Source of the DNA: Patiria pectinifera
Lineage: Eukaryota > Echinodermata > Asteroidea > Valvatida > Asterinidae
Reading direction: 5' to 3'
NCBI GenBank assembly: GCA_029964075.1
Contig: CM057129.1
Span: 25,969,430 to 26,033,429, forward strand
DNA: 64,000 bases
The notes under the pieces were generated by a model, which saw only the letters and a program-made list of their open reading frames with translations, had not been told where the DNA came from and did no database searches. Positions 11,740-22,752 of this stretch are shown here, one piece after another (within the stretch, counting starts at the first letter, position 1; every line of letters starts with the position of its first letter). The position numbers and the translations under genes were made by a program.

Positions 11740-14700
11740 TTAATTGATACCTACTCTGTCAAATGTTTTCATTTTCTCAGTGATCTTCTGTTTAGTGTCG
11801 AGCAGATGTTGCTTGCGTGGTAGTACTGCTTGATGTAATCGTTTGTTCTCCTGCTCGATTTGATCTAAGAGATGCTCCAATCTTTCCTTCTCTCTGAGTT
11901 TGGGTTGGATGAGATGGGCGCGAGAATCCTCCACTGGGTCACCTGATGGTCTCCTGAATAAGGCCAAGAAAAAAATATTTCCAATTACATTAAAAACAAA
12001 ATAGGGTGGGTTGTGAATGGGTGGTTAAAATGGGTTTTTTTTGCCTTTCAATTTTTACAGCCAGAAAAAAATAAGCTGGATGCTGGATGAATATCAACTC
12101 TTGATTTTGCAGTAGCTAAGTAGGGAGGATTCAGGACTGTTTAGGGCTACCCCTAACAGTCCTGAATCCTCCAGTTTTAATACAATTTTGCACACCCACA
12201 GAGACTTAGGGTTGGCTTCGCTGCACTGTGCGGAAAGAATGGACTGCCGAACAATTTTAAAAAAATGAAAAGAAATTTTGTTTTTTTAAATGTAGGAAAA
12301 TGTCCCCCCCCCCCCCCCCCCGCAAAAAAAAATAAACCCCAAAAAACTAGCGGACGGGCTGTGCCATCAGTTTTAAAGTTTTTTTCTTCTGAATACACAG
12401 ATTAAGTTTCTGCATAATTTTCTAGGTTTGGTGGGGAAACCAGAAAGATTTTTCTTGGCCTAATGCAAGCCATAATTGACGTGTTGGAGTTGAGTCCAAG
12501 TCATCCAGTCCTAACTCAAGTCACAATCTCTTCAAATGAACTGGACAAAGACGTTCCTTCGTTATTGTTCATTCTCTGTTACTTGTGACTCGACTTGTGA
12601 TGAAGTTAAGGCTAACTCAACTATAAATACCTCATTAAAACCCTCCGATTGTTTGATCAGCCACAGACGGTCAAAATTTCTTCCACTTCCCCTGCCTTGT
12701 ATTTGTATACAAGCCAGTAAAAAACAGTCAGATCACATGCCTGTAAACACTGTGACTAGTCAAATTCCATCAACAGACAAAAGAGGTAACTGGTAGGTGC
12801 AGCTGGCATATCAATCACATCCACCGAATGTACAACATTTGCTTTTGCTGCAATTTTCAGAAGTAAATGGATCTGGAGGTTTTAGTATGTTATAGCAAAT
12901 ATTGTTAAACTGACTTGTTCCGTGTTTTGGGCTTGTACATTGTGGACAAACCAAGAAAAACCAATCATGTTCTTGTAGTCGGTTCCTTGACCCCACTTAA
13001 GATGAAACAGAGAAATGTATAGACTTTGGGGAATTGTAAGGTCAGAGAATCAGTCCAGCAGGCTTGTACCCTTTCACAGGTATGTAATCAGTTGCAATGA
13101 AAATGCGGAAAAACTGTTTTGAAATTTGTGTTTTCTCGGCACCGGAAATCTGACTATTCGCTGCATTCACACACGATTGCAAACAGTGTGAACTAAATTT
13201 ATTTGGTAAATTGTTATTGGGGTGATTTTTGAAACTGTATTTTTCCCCAACAATTGCTGTTTCTTGAAAATGACAGGTTCAATGATTTCACAAGGTGATT
13301 GACACTTAGGCCTAGTATTATTTATTAAATTTCAGGATTTTCGAATTTTATTTCTATTTTTTTGGTTTCATGTAATCATGGTAATGTATCATTTAATTAA
13401 CTGCACTTTATCTTATTTACTTTTAGGCCAAAAAACCAAAAGTCTCCGGTTTCTGGTACGCGCGCGTAGCCATAGCCATGCGCGTCGGCAAAATTAATTA
13501 ATTGTTTTTTCAATGTAACATGATGTCTCAAACCGCCAAACTCACTGGTTTGACTGGAATCCTGATGCTGCACTATTTTAATGTGTTTTTAGATGGGGTT
13601 ACGATGGAGTATAGGCTTTATGTGGCCTCTCTGGGCTCCCATATATTTTGCTCTAAATTTAGTCGGCACCATTTGCAGACCGGTGTTGTAATTTTGAAAT
13701 CGTGCGTCTGGAAGCCAGACTGACGGAGCGATGGTTGTGTATCTGGAACCTGTAAACGCTTTATAATTAGCTCAATATACTTCTCAAGCCTTATGGCCTT
13801 ACTAAGGTCACCTCAATCTACAACATCAGCCGACATTTGAAGAAAAAACAAAGTTGGGTAAAAAAAAACAAAAAACCCGCGTTGCCGCACCACTTTTGGG
13901 GCAAGCTCCATACCAGAAACCAGCGACTTTTTTTTAGGGGGGGGGCCTTAAACCATTTATTTATTTATTTTTTTGTCTCACAAAAAAAATAGGGGGGGGG
14001 GGGAACAGACATGGAATTCTAAGCTCTTTTTTGACTTTGTATGGCTCTAAAAAGAGCCAGGTCCTGAAAAGAACCAGTTGGTTTGTCAGTGTTTGTAGTA
14101 CATGGTCTAACTTAATGACCGGAGGTGCGTCCCTCTCTCGATGAGCTTTGGGATGACTTTTTGGATGTGCCCGATGTGCTTCTAACATTTACTTGGGCGT
14201 GACCTTCTGTAACCAGAAGTCTCGTATCCCCTGGATGAGCTGTTCCTTGGTTGCAGGCTTGACTTGTTTTCTCAGATGATTCTTGAGCTCTGCCCACAAG
14301 CTTTCGATTGGATTCAGATCAGGGTTCTCTCCTGGGAAGTTCATCCAGTTGATGCCTAGCTCTTGCATAACGCCCCCGAGTCAGTGCACTTGTGTGAGTT
14401 GGACAGTTGTCCAGTTCAAAGCGATGGCCGGCGGGAAAATTTGTTTTTAGAAATGGTTTTAGGTGGTAGCGCAAGATATTGTTGGCGTAAAAATCTGAAC
14501 CCATAATCCAGTCAAAGCATGGCTGTATCAAATTAACAAGGGATTCTTAACTGTTAGAAACAGTCACTTGATTGATTTGACTGCCGCGACGGTGCAGCTG
14601 AATTTGTCCACCAGAGAGGGAGGGTTTGTGATTCAGGTTCATGCCATATATGGGTTTATGTTTTCTGGTCAAGGGCCTTGAATTTTTTTTCTTTGAAATA

Positions 14701-17276
14701 ATGGTTAACTGCTTCAAACTGACGTCCAACTGCAGACAAAGTTGTTGAAGCAATAGGTATATTATGTGTATTAGACTTTTCTCAGATAAGAATATGCAAA
14801 TTTGTCGGTTTTGTGGAGTACAAGCTGTAACAAATGTGTTGTACAGTGTCTCTTCCACAGTGACAATGGGAGATTTATTCAGGGAGTTTCATAGTGATTT
14901 GAAGTGTTCAGTTGAATTGTTTGATCTAGCAATCTTACCATGCCGGTTTGGTTAGCTGCGTAGGTGCGTCTTGTATGTGCTGATCCAATTCATTGAAGAG
15001 TTTCACTAAACCTTCCTCATCAATCATCAACTCCAATTCTTTCTGCATCAGTAGAACAAAAAAAAAAAGGAATTCCAAATGTCAGTAACTGGTCTAGGTG
15101 GACTGGAATCCAATTACATGAAAGAAATAGGTGATTTGAAATGACTTTAATGTATGTCGAATTTATAAAAGGCTAAGACTGCCCAAAATTTTCATAAAAC
15201 AAATGGCCTAATTAAAAACATGCCCCATCCATGCTTTTACGAAAATGCATGATATATTTCTTGTAAATTTAAAAGCAAAGAAAAAAAAAAATTCTCTGAA
15301 CCTTATAATATATTTCTTGAATAAATGACCATTTTTCCCCCTTACTATCTCGAATACATATATCTTTGTTTCCAGTGGTATTTTTGGTTAACCCTAACCC
15401 TCAATCCTCCAAAATCTTCCAGGCATTTTTGGAGGATTTTAGAGGATTGAGGATGAATGGCAAAAAAATGTCGGTTGATTTGGGAGAATGCATTTGTGTC
15501 GAGTTTGTAGGCTATATCCAGCACTGTTTATGTTCAGCCATGCATAATTGAGCCCTGCATTATGCTTGATATCATCCGCACTGCTTCTGAATGTCATCGG
15601 CACTGCCTCAACCCATTAACAGTGATTGTTGGAGGATTTTGAAGGATTGAGGCAATGGTCAGCCCTCCACTGAACAAATTCAAGAAATAACAGATGATTT
15701 TGGAAGATGGAGGCTATATCCAATTTTTACATGGTAGTAATTTGAGGATTTTGCAGGTTTGAGGATACTTCCAAGCCAAAAGGGCCAAGGGGATAAAGAT
15801 ATAGTTATAATATTTTAATTTTGAATCAAGAAAATTAATTAACCTGAATAGATGATTCCAGGTTTTCCAGGAATTGTTCTCTGATGCTCCTTAAAGCCTC
15901 TGGTCTTTTCTCATGTGCAAAGTAGTAGCTGCGGGCAAAAGTGCTGTATCTGTGTATTAAATATAATGAAGAAACAATGGATCATAGGATGACAAACACA
16001 ATTGAAATTGTTGGGTAATTAACTTTGTTTCAAGTTTCAAACATTTCTAGAGAACAAGGGCAGTGGATGTTTTACCGGTCCACAACTATTTTCAATATTG
16101 TACCGACACTGCACTGAACATGCGCACTGGCTTTTTGGGGAAGATAGACATTTTTAATGGGACAAATCGTCATCTAGTTCCGCGCTAACATTGTCGTTGT
16201 GACTTTGTGTTGAAGAGATGGGAATCAGACCTAGGCCTTTATTACAATTACACTTTACAGACTTTATTTCCCTTAAAAAAAATGCTCCAGATGAAATACT
16301 CTGCAATTAAATGATTCGAATTAAAACAATAAAAGAAGACAATTCTTATTTTTTGTGACACAAAAATAAAGTTTCAAAAACATCGGTCATGCTGGGACTC
16401 AAACTCGAATGGCGTTGCTCTATCCAGCACTATACTAGGCCACGCATTCGCTCGACGAGAATTGGTATTTTATTAGTGGAAAGAATGTTGCAACCTGACG
16501 CTGCTTTTTTCCTCATATATTATCTCACTGAAGGTCAGCGATATGATAAGATATGAATCTGGGACTGAAAAACACTTCCAATTTTGTTAGGAAATACTTA
16601 GAAAATGTTCCCGACTCTAAGCTCCAAAGACTTTGTACACAACCGCTGAAGTGGTGTCAGGTTGCAACCTTTTTTTCCATAAATACTAAGTAAAGTAATA
16701 CTGTGCGTAGGCATGGTAGGCCAACTCGTATACATGTGACATGCATGAGGGCGCTATACAATCTGCCGGCTTAAGAATATAAAAATGCGAGACCGGTTCA
16801 CGGCTAAATAAACACTTCGTAAACAAAAACAAATTTCTAGGCCTATAATTTCAAGTAGACATGGTAGAAATTAAAACAATGAAGTCAGCCTTAATTCTTA
16901 ATTTTCAAATGGTTTGAAATCCTACATCATACATGTCTGACAATAAACTCGCCTTACTCACCTGTTTGCGGTCACCTAGAGAATCTAAAAAGCTTCAACT
17001 TCCGGTAAGTCGTGAAGACAGTCATGTGTCGGAAATAAATGCATAACCATATATCACAGCATAAAACAATAATGTGCATTACCTCCCTGCCTCTAGACAT
17101 TTTTTGACAGTTTTCTGAAGTGCATCCCTCAGGCGAATCATGTGAGAGCCTTCATCAGTCATTCCTTCTCCAGCTCTGGAAACTACCAGCGTGGAATCAC
17201 GCGTCGACATGGTCGATGCTTCATTCTTTGACGTTTCCGTCGCACTGTTTACACTCTCGTCCGATCCGGTCGCCAT
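11740..17276 (-). CDS. PMF1: PMF1/NNF1, kinetochore MIS12-complex subunit (complete, 4 exons)
   Basis: The vertebrate protein is the NNF1 subunit of the MIS12 complex, which links centromeric chromatin to the NDC80 microtubule coupler. Exons in transcript order: 17083-17276, 15844-15949, 14939-15042, 11740-11953. Splicing gives 205 aa, the same length as human PMF1. The helical core runs from LRDALQKTVKKCL through SIREQFLENLESSIQ. A Trp codon split across the third intron rebuilds KPAWRPSG, a hallmark just before the C-terminal coiled coil (ERLEHLLDQIEQENKRL). I chose ATG 17274-17276 for its strong context (A at -3, G at +4). The frame stays open upstream to 17438, so a 54-residue longer N-terminus cannot be excluded. 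The end VGIN is short, and a donor-like GTATCA near 11746 could allow a further exon. Confidence 0.88.
13436..13947. mobile_element. GGCC-ended PIF/Harbinger-type MITE, copy B
   Basis: TTA precedes GGCC at 13436 and TTA follows GGCC at 13947, a 3-bp duplication. The left end reads AGTCTCCGGTTTCTGGTA, and the right end has TACCAGAAACCAGCGAC. It is about 150 bp longer than the other copies because of extra sequence near 13680-13820. It lies in the third PMF1 intron. Confidence 0.75.
14100..14531 (-). pseudogene. Tc1-type DDE transposase, broken C-terminal fragment
   Basis: Read on the minus strand, fragments match the C-terminal half of Tc1-family transposases: FELDNCPTHTS (the LDNxPxHTS block with the second catalytic Asp), then NPDLNPIESLWAELK (the third catalytic acidic residue) and LIQGIRDFWLQKV. 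The blocks lie in different frames, so at least one frameshift separates them, and the N-terminal DNA-binding part is absent. It is a dead copy inside a PMF1 intron, with no inverted repeats recognised around it. Confidence 0.8.
15392..15797. mobile_element. Degraded GAGGATT-minisatellite MITE, copy 3
   Basis: Starts after TTAA with CCCTAACCCTCAATCCTCC, like copies 1 and 2. It then has TTTTGGAGGATTTTAGAGG and weaker units up to CCAAAAGGGCCAAGGGG. The right terminal GGTTAGGG is lost. It lies in the second PMF1 intron, ending about 45 bp from the exon at 15844-15949. Confidence 0.55.
16060..16740. repeat. Dispersed repeat related to the 34278-34843 element, with tRNA-like remnant
   Basis: GCAGTGGATGTTTTACCGG, GAACATGCGCA, ATGGGAATCAGACC and GACTTTATTTCCCTT occur here in the same order as in 34278-34843. 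A tRNA-like stretch (minus strand, about 16385-16450) has a decayed B box. Positions 16475-16680 also match 33895-34200 around GGAAAGAATGTTGCAACCTGACGC. It sits in PMF1 intron 1. Confidence 0.55.
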
Positions 17277-17805
17277 ATTTTGAAGAACCGCGCGAATTTC
17301 CTGGCTCAAAAATCCCGATTGAGGGCGCCTGTCACGTTTAACGAAGGTCTCCGTAAAAAGTTTGGCTTTGCCATGCCAATCGTATCTCCGTCTTGCACTT
17401 TCCGCTATAACACTCAAACCGAGTACAAAATAGACCAAAGTTTTGGCTAAATGATATCAGATTTGAGTTTCTGAAGTAGAGCAGAGCATGAACTAATAGC
17501 TAGAGTCTCCAAAATAAGGGGGCCTTAAATCTTCTAAGTCGAACCGAAGACGAAGCCAACATTTTGAAAACCCCATATCCCGCAGGGCCAGGGGCGGATC
17601 TAGCTTTCAGGAAAGGGGGGGGGGGTGGTGTTTGTTGATACGAAGCTTGGGGGTGTTGTGTTGAGTGGAGCCTGTTCGACACGCCTTGTTAGGGTGGTCT
17701 GGGGGTTGCCCCGGGAAAATTTTGAAATATAGCAACCCATACCAAAAGAAAAACACAAAAAATGCGCCATTAGTGGGAACATATCTATTCGTCGAAAATG
17801 ATTTG

Positions 17806-18340
17806 AAGGGCCCACGGCAATGTAATTTTTAAAACGTTATCATTGGAAAATGCACCTTTGTGTCCAATTTAACATCGCTTTAAATTTTCATTTTGCCACT
17901 TTTGAAGGGTATTTATAAGTTTAATGGGTTTTGGTTTTTATGCAAATGCGAAGTTTCATACACGTGAGCAAAACTGTGTGATATCAGTCCGGGCAGAAAC
18001 CTCAATGTTACAGCTATTAGCATATTTCAGCACAAAATTTGCTCGAATTTTGGGGTTTTTGCTGTCATAAATTGATTCATTGTTGTGTCAGTACATGGCA
18101 TTATATACCCTCCACAAATGTTTTTCGAAGAGCAAATTTTTGGTTCACAAATTCGAAAATCTCTACAGTGTCTTCCTGAAATGACATCACAGCAACAGCG
18201 CCCTCAGTTATCTGGAAAAGCATGAACGTTTAAAGAAGCGAACTCATTTTCAACAAAATTAACAAAAAGGGATGTCAAATATCTTTTACACATTTTAAGA
18301 GGAGTTGAAATTAAGTTGCACAAAATTTGGTACTAAGAAA
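17806..18340. repeat. Copy of the TTAA/AGGGTCCATG MITE family, reversed and decayed
   Basis: Starts AGGGCCCACGGCAATG and contains CAGTGTCTTCCTGAAATG followed by ACATCACAGCAACAGCGCC, the reverse complement of the core at 31855-31895 and 42310-42350. The far end is degraded. Confidence 0.6.
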
Positions 18341-18458
18341 AATTCACCGCATAGACAAAAAAAGTTTAAAGGCGAACAGTCTCGAAACTTTCTCATAAGC
18401 CTACACGGTACGGTCGTGTACTAACGATTAAAAAATCAATGCATGGGGATAGGCCTAC

Positions 18459-18505
18459 ATGTACATGTACATGATGTACATCTACATGTACATGTACATG
18501 TACAC
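18459..18505. repeat. CATGTA microsatellite
   Basis: Imperfect run of ACATGT/CATGTA units, self-complementary, so it could form a cruciform-prone stretch. The His/Val-rich open frames over it are artefacts of the repeat. Confidence 0.8.
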
Positions 18506-21310
18506 GTACTGTACACCCACATACACACAGGGATCAGTGCTTTCAACCCAAACAGTCAGTGTTGTCATCAAAGCGCCCTCATAATCAGACAAGTAGCATT
18601 GTCCCGTCACACAGGCAGGGAGCGCCGTAGCCATGGAAACGGCAACTTGGGGGACACGTTGGGTGCACAAAGTACGTACACGGGACGCAGTCAATGTGTA
18701 AACCATGCTATGCCAATGGAACACAACGATATAAATGAAGGGTTTTTGGCATTGGAACCACCATCAAACATGGACATTTCTTTCTTATAATCCCACCAGG
18801 TAATTCCTTCAAGTGGAGTAAATATTACTAGATACTTCGTTGCAAGGTGAGTGTCATAGATTGAAGTGATAACCCTCAGATTTTTGGCAAAATCCACTTG
18901 TTGAGTAAAAATTTGTAGGTCTATATTTCATTTTGACCAGTCATTGCTAGTAAGTAGTATTTGTGTCACTGTCGTCAAGGTCATACTAAAATTATGAACC
19001 AAACATTTTGTTTTCTGGTGACAGATATCTCTGTTAAGTATTTTTAAAACGTAGCTATAGAGTTTCATGAACGTTAAAGCAAGCAAGCATAATTTTTGGA
19101 AAAACATCGATGGCTTACGCTGGAGAAAATCAACAGGCAGTATACTAGTACACAGTAGGAAGTAATTGTTGCCAAGGGGAAGCACGTGCAAAATAGGCCC
19201 AATGAACAAAAAAAAATCACTTATTTTCCCACAAAAATATCAACAAGGAAATGTGTTATTATTATTATTTGTATTATTATATATTTTTGATGAGCCCAGC
19301 AACGTCATCAAAGCCACGTCTTTCCCCCATCGGGAATTTTAAGACAAAACACCTGTCGTCCCTTTTAGTACCATCTGCGGCGGTAAATGGCGCATCCGAC
19401 TCTAAAATGAATTGCGCTTTTTAATCGGGAAAAAAGCCACTCAGCACAGGATTATTAAATATTTAGAAGGACGATCACTGGCGTTGACATGGTTACAGCA
19501 GTGGTTTTTGGGGGTTAGTTGTTGATCACTATTATGAACCTGTTTGATATTTATGTTGCGTTCGAAACGACATTTTACTTTGATAATAGCAATCCCGCGA
19601 TCCATCAATCTTCCAGCAGGGAAATAATTAAGACTACAAAGAGAACAGAAGAAATACATGTTTAACGCTAACATCATGGTTGAATGGGAGAGCGATGATT
19701 TTTAAGAAAGTCTGGTGTCAATTGGCAAGGGTGGAGTCATCCCCCTCAACAAACCTCTCCCGACCATCTCGTATCTCCCCATCTTGCCCCCCCCCCATTA
19801 CCCCTGACTTCCCACTCGCGATCCCTGCACCAGGAGAGGCTAAAAAATAAGTTTTCGTAAATGATGATTACTGAAAGATGATGAAATTGCTTATATAGTT
19901 TTCCAGAGTGGACAACTATCCATCTCGGAGAAAATCACGGATACTAAGTCTAAATTTTAGAAGACATAGAAACTGATGTGTTGACAAATCAACGAAATAA
20001 CCTCAGATTTTCCTACATAACTTAATTCAGTAACGAAATGTATGTAGTAGCGAGGCAACATGACTGTTGTGGGTGTGATGATGTCAACAAAAGGCGAACA
20101 TGTCGTTATAACGGTATCAATAACATCTGTTTGCTCTGGTTAAGAGAGCGATGTTTGTGCAGCAGATAAGTGCCGTGTAACCGATGCGTCTTTCTGAAGG
20201 GCCTGCAAATGTTGAAAAGCCTCCTAGTAAACTAATAAATTCTGCAGGGTGACGTTTGTTTAGTTATCGAAGCATTAAGATAACTGTTGCAGGAATTATC
20301 ACCTCAAAACATAAAAACATAGGGATTACACAATATATCGTGAGATGATTTAGCATTGCCATGTACCGGGGAGGGGATCTATACCACTTCTCATTTTAAA
20401 TTGAACAAGCAAGCTACATTGACGAAAACCTGTGAAAACATGTATAAGGTAAAATGTTCTGTGAAAATAATATTCATGAACGAGTGCCGACGCCAACATC
20501 AAAACTTAAAAGACCCTTATACACTCTTCATCGCCGCCGCCCGTTGGAGTTTGAAATGCCCTTTATTGTATGTGAATTATAACTGCCTCAAAATAACGGA
20601 AATTTCATGCTTTTCTCCAGCATGAGAATAAATTATCGGCAACAAAGGACCCTATAAGGACCCAATTCATGTTGAAATGGATTTTTTTTATCAAGCCGAA
20701 ACACAATCATTATACTGTATATTCAGACGACACAGCTGGGTAAACAGTCGTTTTGAATTAAATTTTGTCAACACTCATGGCCGATTGATTAAAGCGTTCA
20801 CTTTTTTTTGGCGGGCATATTATTTCAAATTTAAAACAAAAATTGCATTTTCTGGTGATAAAGGGGACTTTCAGTTTGGTTATTTAATTGAAGAATCAAA
20901 CATAATGTCAAGAGAAAGCAAAAAACGCGATTTATGTAAATTAATCATTTTTCGTATAGTTGATGCAATACGAAAGCAATATGCAAACCTTTAATCTTGT
21001 TATTCATTTTAAGTGATACCTCATTTCCATGCGTTTCTGCCTGACTAACACGGCTGGCCACTACTTATAGTTCATTTTTTTCAAACGTGAAATTGCACCA
21101 GACATAATCCGAAACACCAGATACTTGTAACCATGGTTACGGAGTATGAACTTTTTCGTCCCTGTATATCACTTTCGTAATACAACTCCTATTTGTTGAT
21201 ATTTGGGTTTTGCAGCTGCTGAATTTGTTAGCTGGCCGGTGGCTGGCTTGGCTTCGTATATACCTGTGTTATTGACATTTGACCTTGTAACTATAAATTG
21301 TCCGTTTTAT

Positions 21311-21824
21311 TACCTCCGCTAAGGAGGTTATTTTTCATCAGATTTCGGTTAGTTTGTTGGTTGGTGTGTCTGTTTTTGTTAAAATAACTCAAAAAGTTAT
21401 AGACGGATTTGCATGAATTTTCAGGGGTGATCCTTTGTACAAGTATAGGGCCTACATTTCACGGGCGGATCCAGGAATTTTCGCGGGGGGGGGGGGGCAT
21501 CGGCAACAAATCGAAAATGTAGACATTTTTTTTTCTCTCCAGACACTTGGCCTCCGAAAAGGGAGGGGGCTCGTACCATAAATTCAATGGCGGCGCTGTT
21601 CAAATCCGACGATTATTAACACTATATCGCGGAATACCCCCCTAACCAAGCTGGCTCTGTCCGTATTTTGTGCAAAGGCGTACATCATTACCAGTAAACA
21701 AATTTTGGGTGACAGAGAGGGGGGGGGGTGAATTTTGTTTTCATGAATTTCTATGGCATTTTTTGTTGACAGAGCTGGGGGGGGGGTCACCCGCGCCTGG
21801 AATTGTTTAGCCTTGGCGGAGGTA
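21311..21824. mobile_element. TACCTCCGC-ended inverted-repeat element
   Basis: The left end is TACCTCCGCTAAGGAGGTTA and the right end CCTTGGCGGAGGTA, a 14-bp inverted pair with one mismatch. Just inside the left end is AAAATAACTCAAAAAGTTAT followed by GACGGATTTGCATGAATTTTC. I recall this word order from repeats in many invertebrate genomes; that link is from memory and not checked here. The G-rich centre contains several runs of eight or more G. Confidence 0.6.
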
Positions 21825-22752
21825 TGCGCTAGTGTTTTCTCGTTGGATCGAGTTGTGGTTTTGCGAGAAAATGTGATTGGTGCATGCATGATATTTCCTC
21901 TCCCAATAATGTTGCTATGTAGAAGTGAAGTGTCTGAATGATCATTATTTACAAAACGCGCGTTGAACACAGAGAGGAGAGCATGTCGCTGCTTTTATTG
22001 CCGCCAAAGTTCAAGTTTGAGCCAATAAAATAACACACGTGACGATCAAGGTGCCATGGTTACCAAATAAAGTTACTCGTGGTTGCTAGGAAACGAATAC
22101 ATTAAGCTCTTGGCTTCTCGGTTATGGATTCCGGGCATAAGTAGCAATCAAAGGTTTTGTCGAAGGATTTTATCTTTGGGGCATAAGGATCATTTGCATT
22201 TAACTATTATAAAAAGCCATACTTGGATAAAAGATTGCACTGACAAACACCCCTTAAAACTGTTCTATCTGGACGGTTGCTGTCATTTAGAAAAAAATCA
22301 AGAAATGTAAAGTTGATTTCCAATGATCAGCCAATTGACTGAAGTTTTGGAAATAAAGAGTGCTTTTGACGAAATCGTTCTTCGTGATCAAAAGGATGTG
22401 CATGTTTTTTCACTATTTTCTCGAAAAGTGTAATATCCACTTAGCTCAAATTTTAACATGTTAGGTTTTGAATATTTTTCTTTGAGTGGTGTTATTGGAA
22501 ACAAACAAAATGCACGAAAAGCAAATGATCCTATATGCCTTTAGATTTAACTCTCCTTTTTTCATGGTTTGCAATAATCACTCAGAATATCACAAACATT
22601 TCAATACCAAATGGTTTCAATTTTCTTACAGGGTTTGTCAATAGAGTAGCCTTCAGACAGTTTGATGCTGTCTCATTGATTAAACTGGAATAAAACCTGA
22701 CTGACTGGCAGCTTCGTTTTGATCCAGAAGCTCGCTATTCCCATCCGCCAAG

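Larger units (their letters stand above)
11954..14938. other. PMF1 third intron
   Basis: No exon is seen. Contents: a C homopolymer run (about 12303-12320), part of the TTAA AGGGAATGTAC repeat family (about 12815-13320), a GGCC MITE (13436-13947) and a Tc1-type transposase remnant (about 14100-14531). Confidence 0.65.
17277..22752. other. Divergent intergenic region between PMF1 and the SAXO5-like gene
   Basis: About 5.5 kb separates the two divergent start codons. No gene is supported. It contains a copy of the AGGG(T/C)CCATG repeat family in reverse (about 17806-18340), a CATGTA microsatellite (18459-18505), a widespread ACCTCCGC inverted-repeat element (21311-21824), several runs of nine or more G, and a repeat at about 22180-22480 that also occurs at 55385-55690. 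The 105-aa frame at 20677-20994 resembles nothing I know. Confidence 0.6.

Noticed and set aside
17277..17438. 54-residue N-terminal extension of PMF1
   Set aside because: The frame is open, but the downstream ATG has a strong context and gives the family length of 205 aa. The extension is kept only as a possibility.
20677..20994. 105-aa open frame as a small gene
   Set aside because: No recognisable domain, no splice partners and AT-driven composition. It could be real, but nothing in the sequence supports it.
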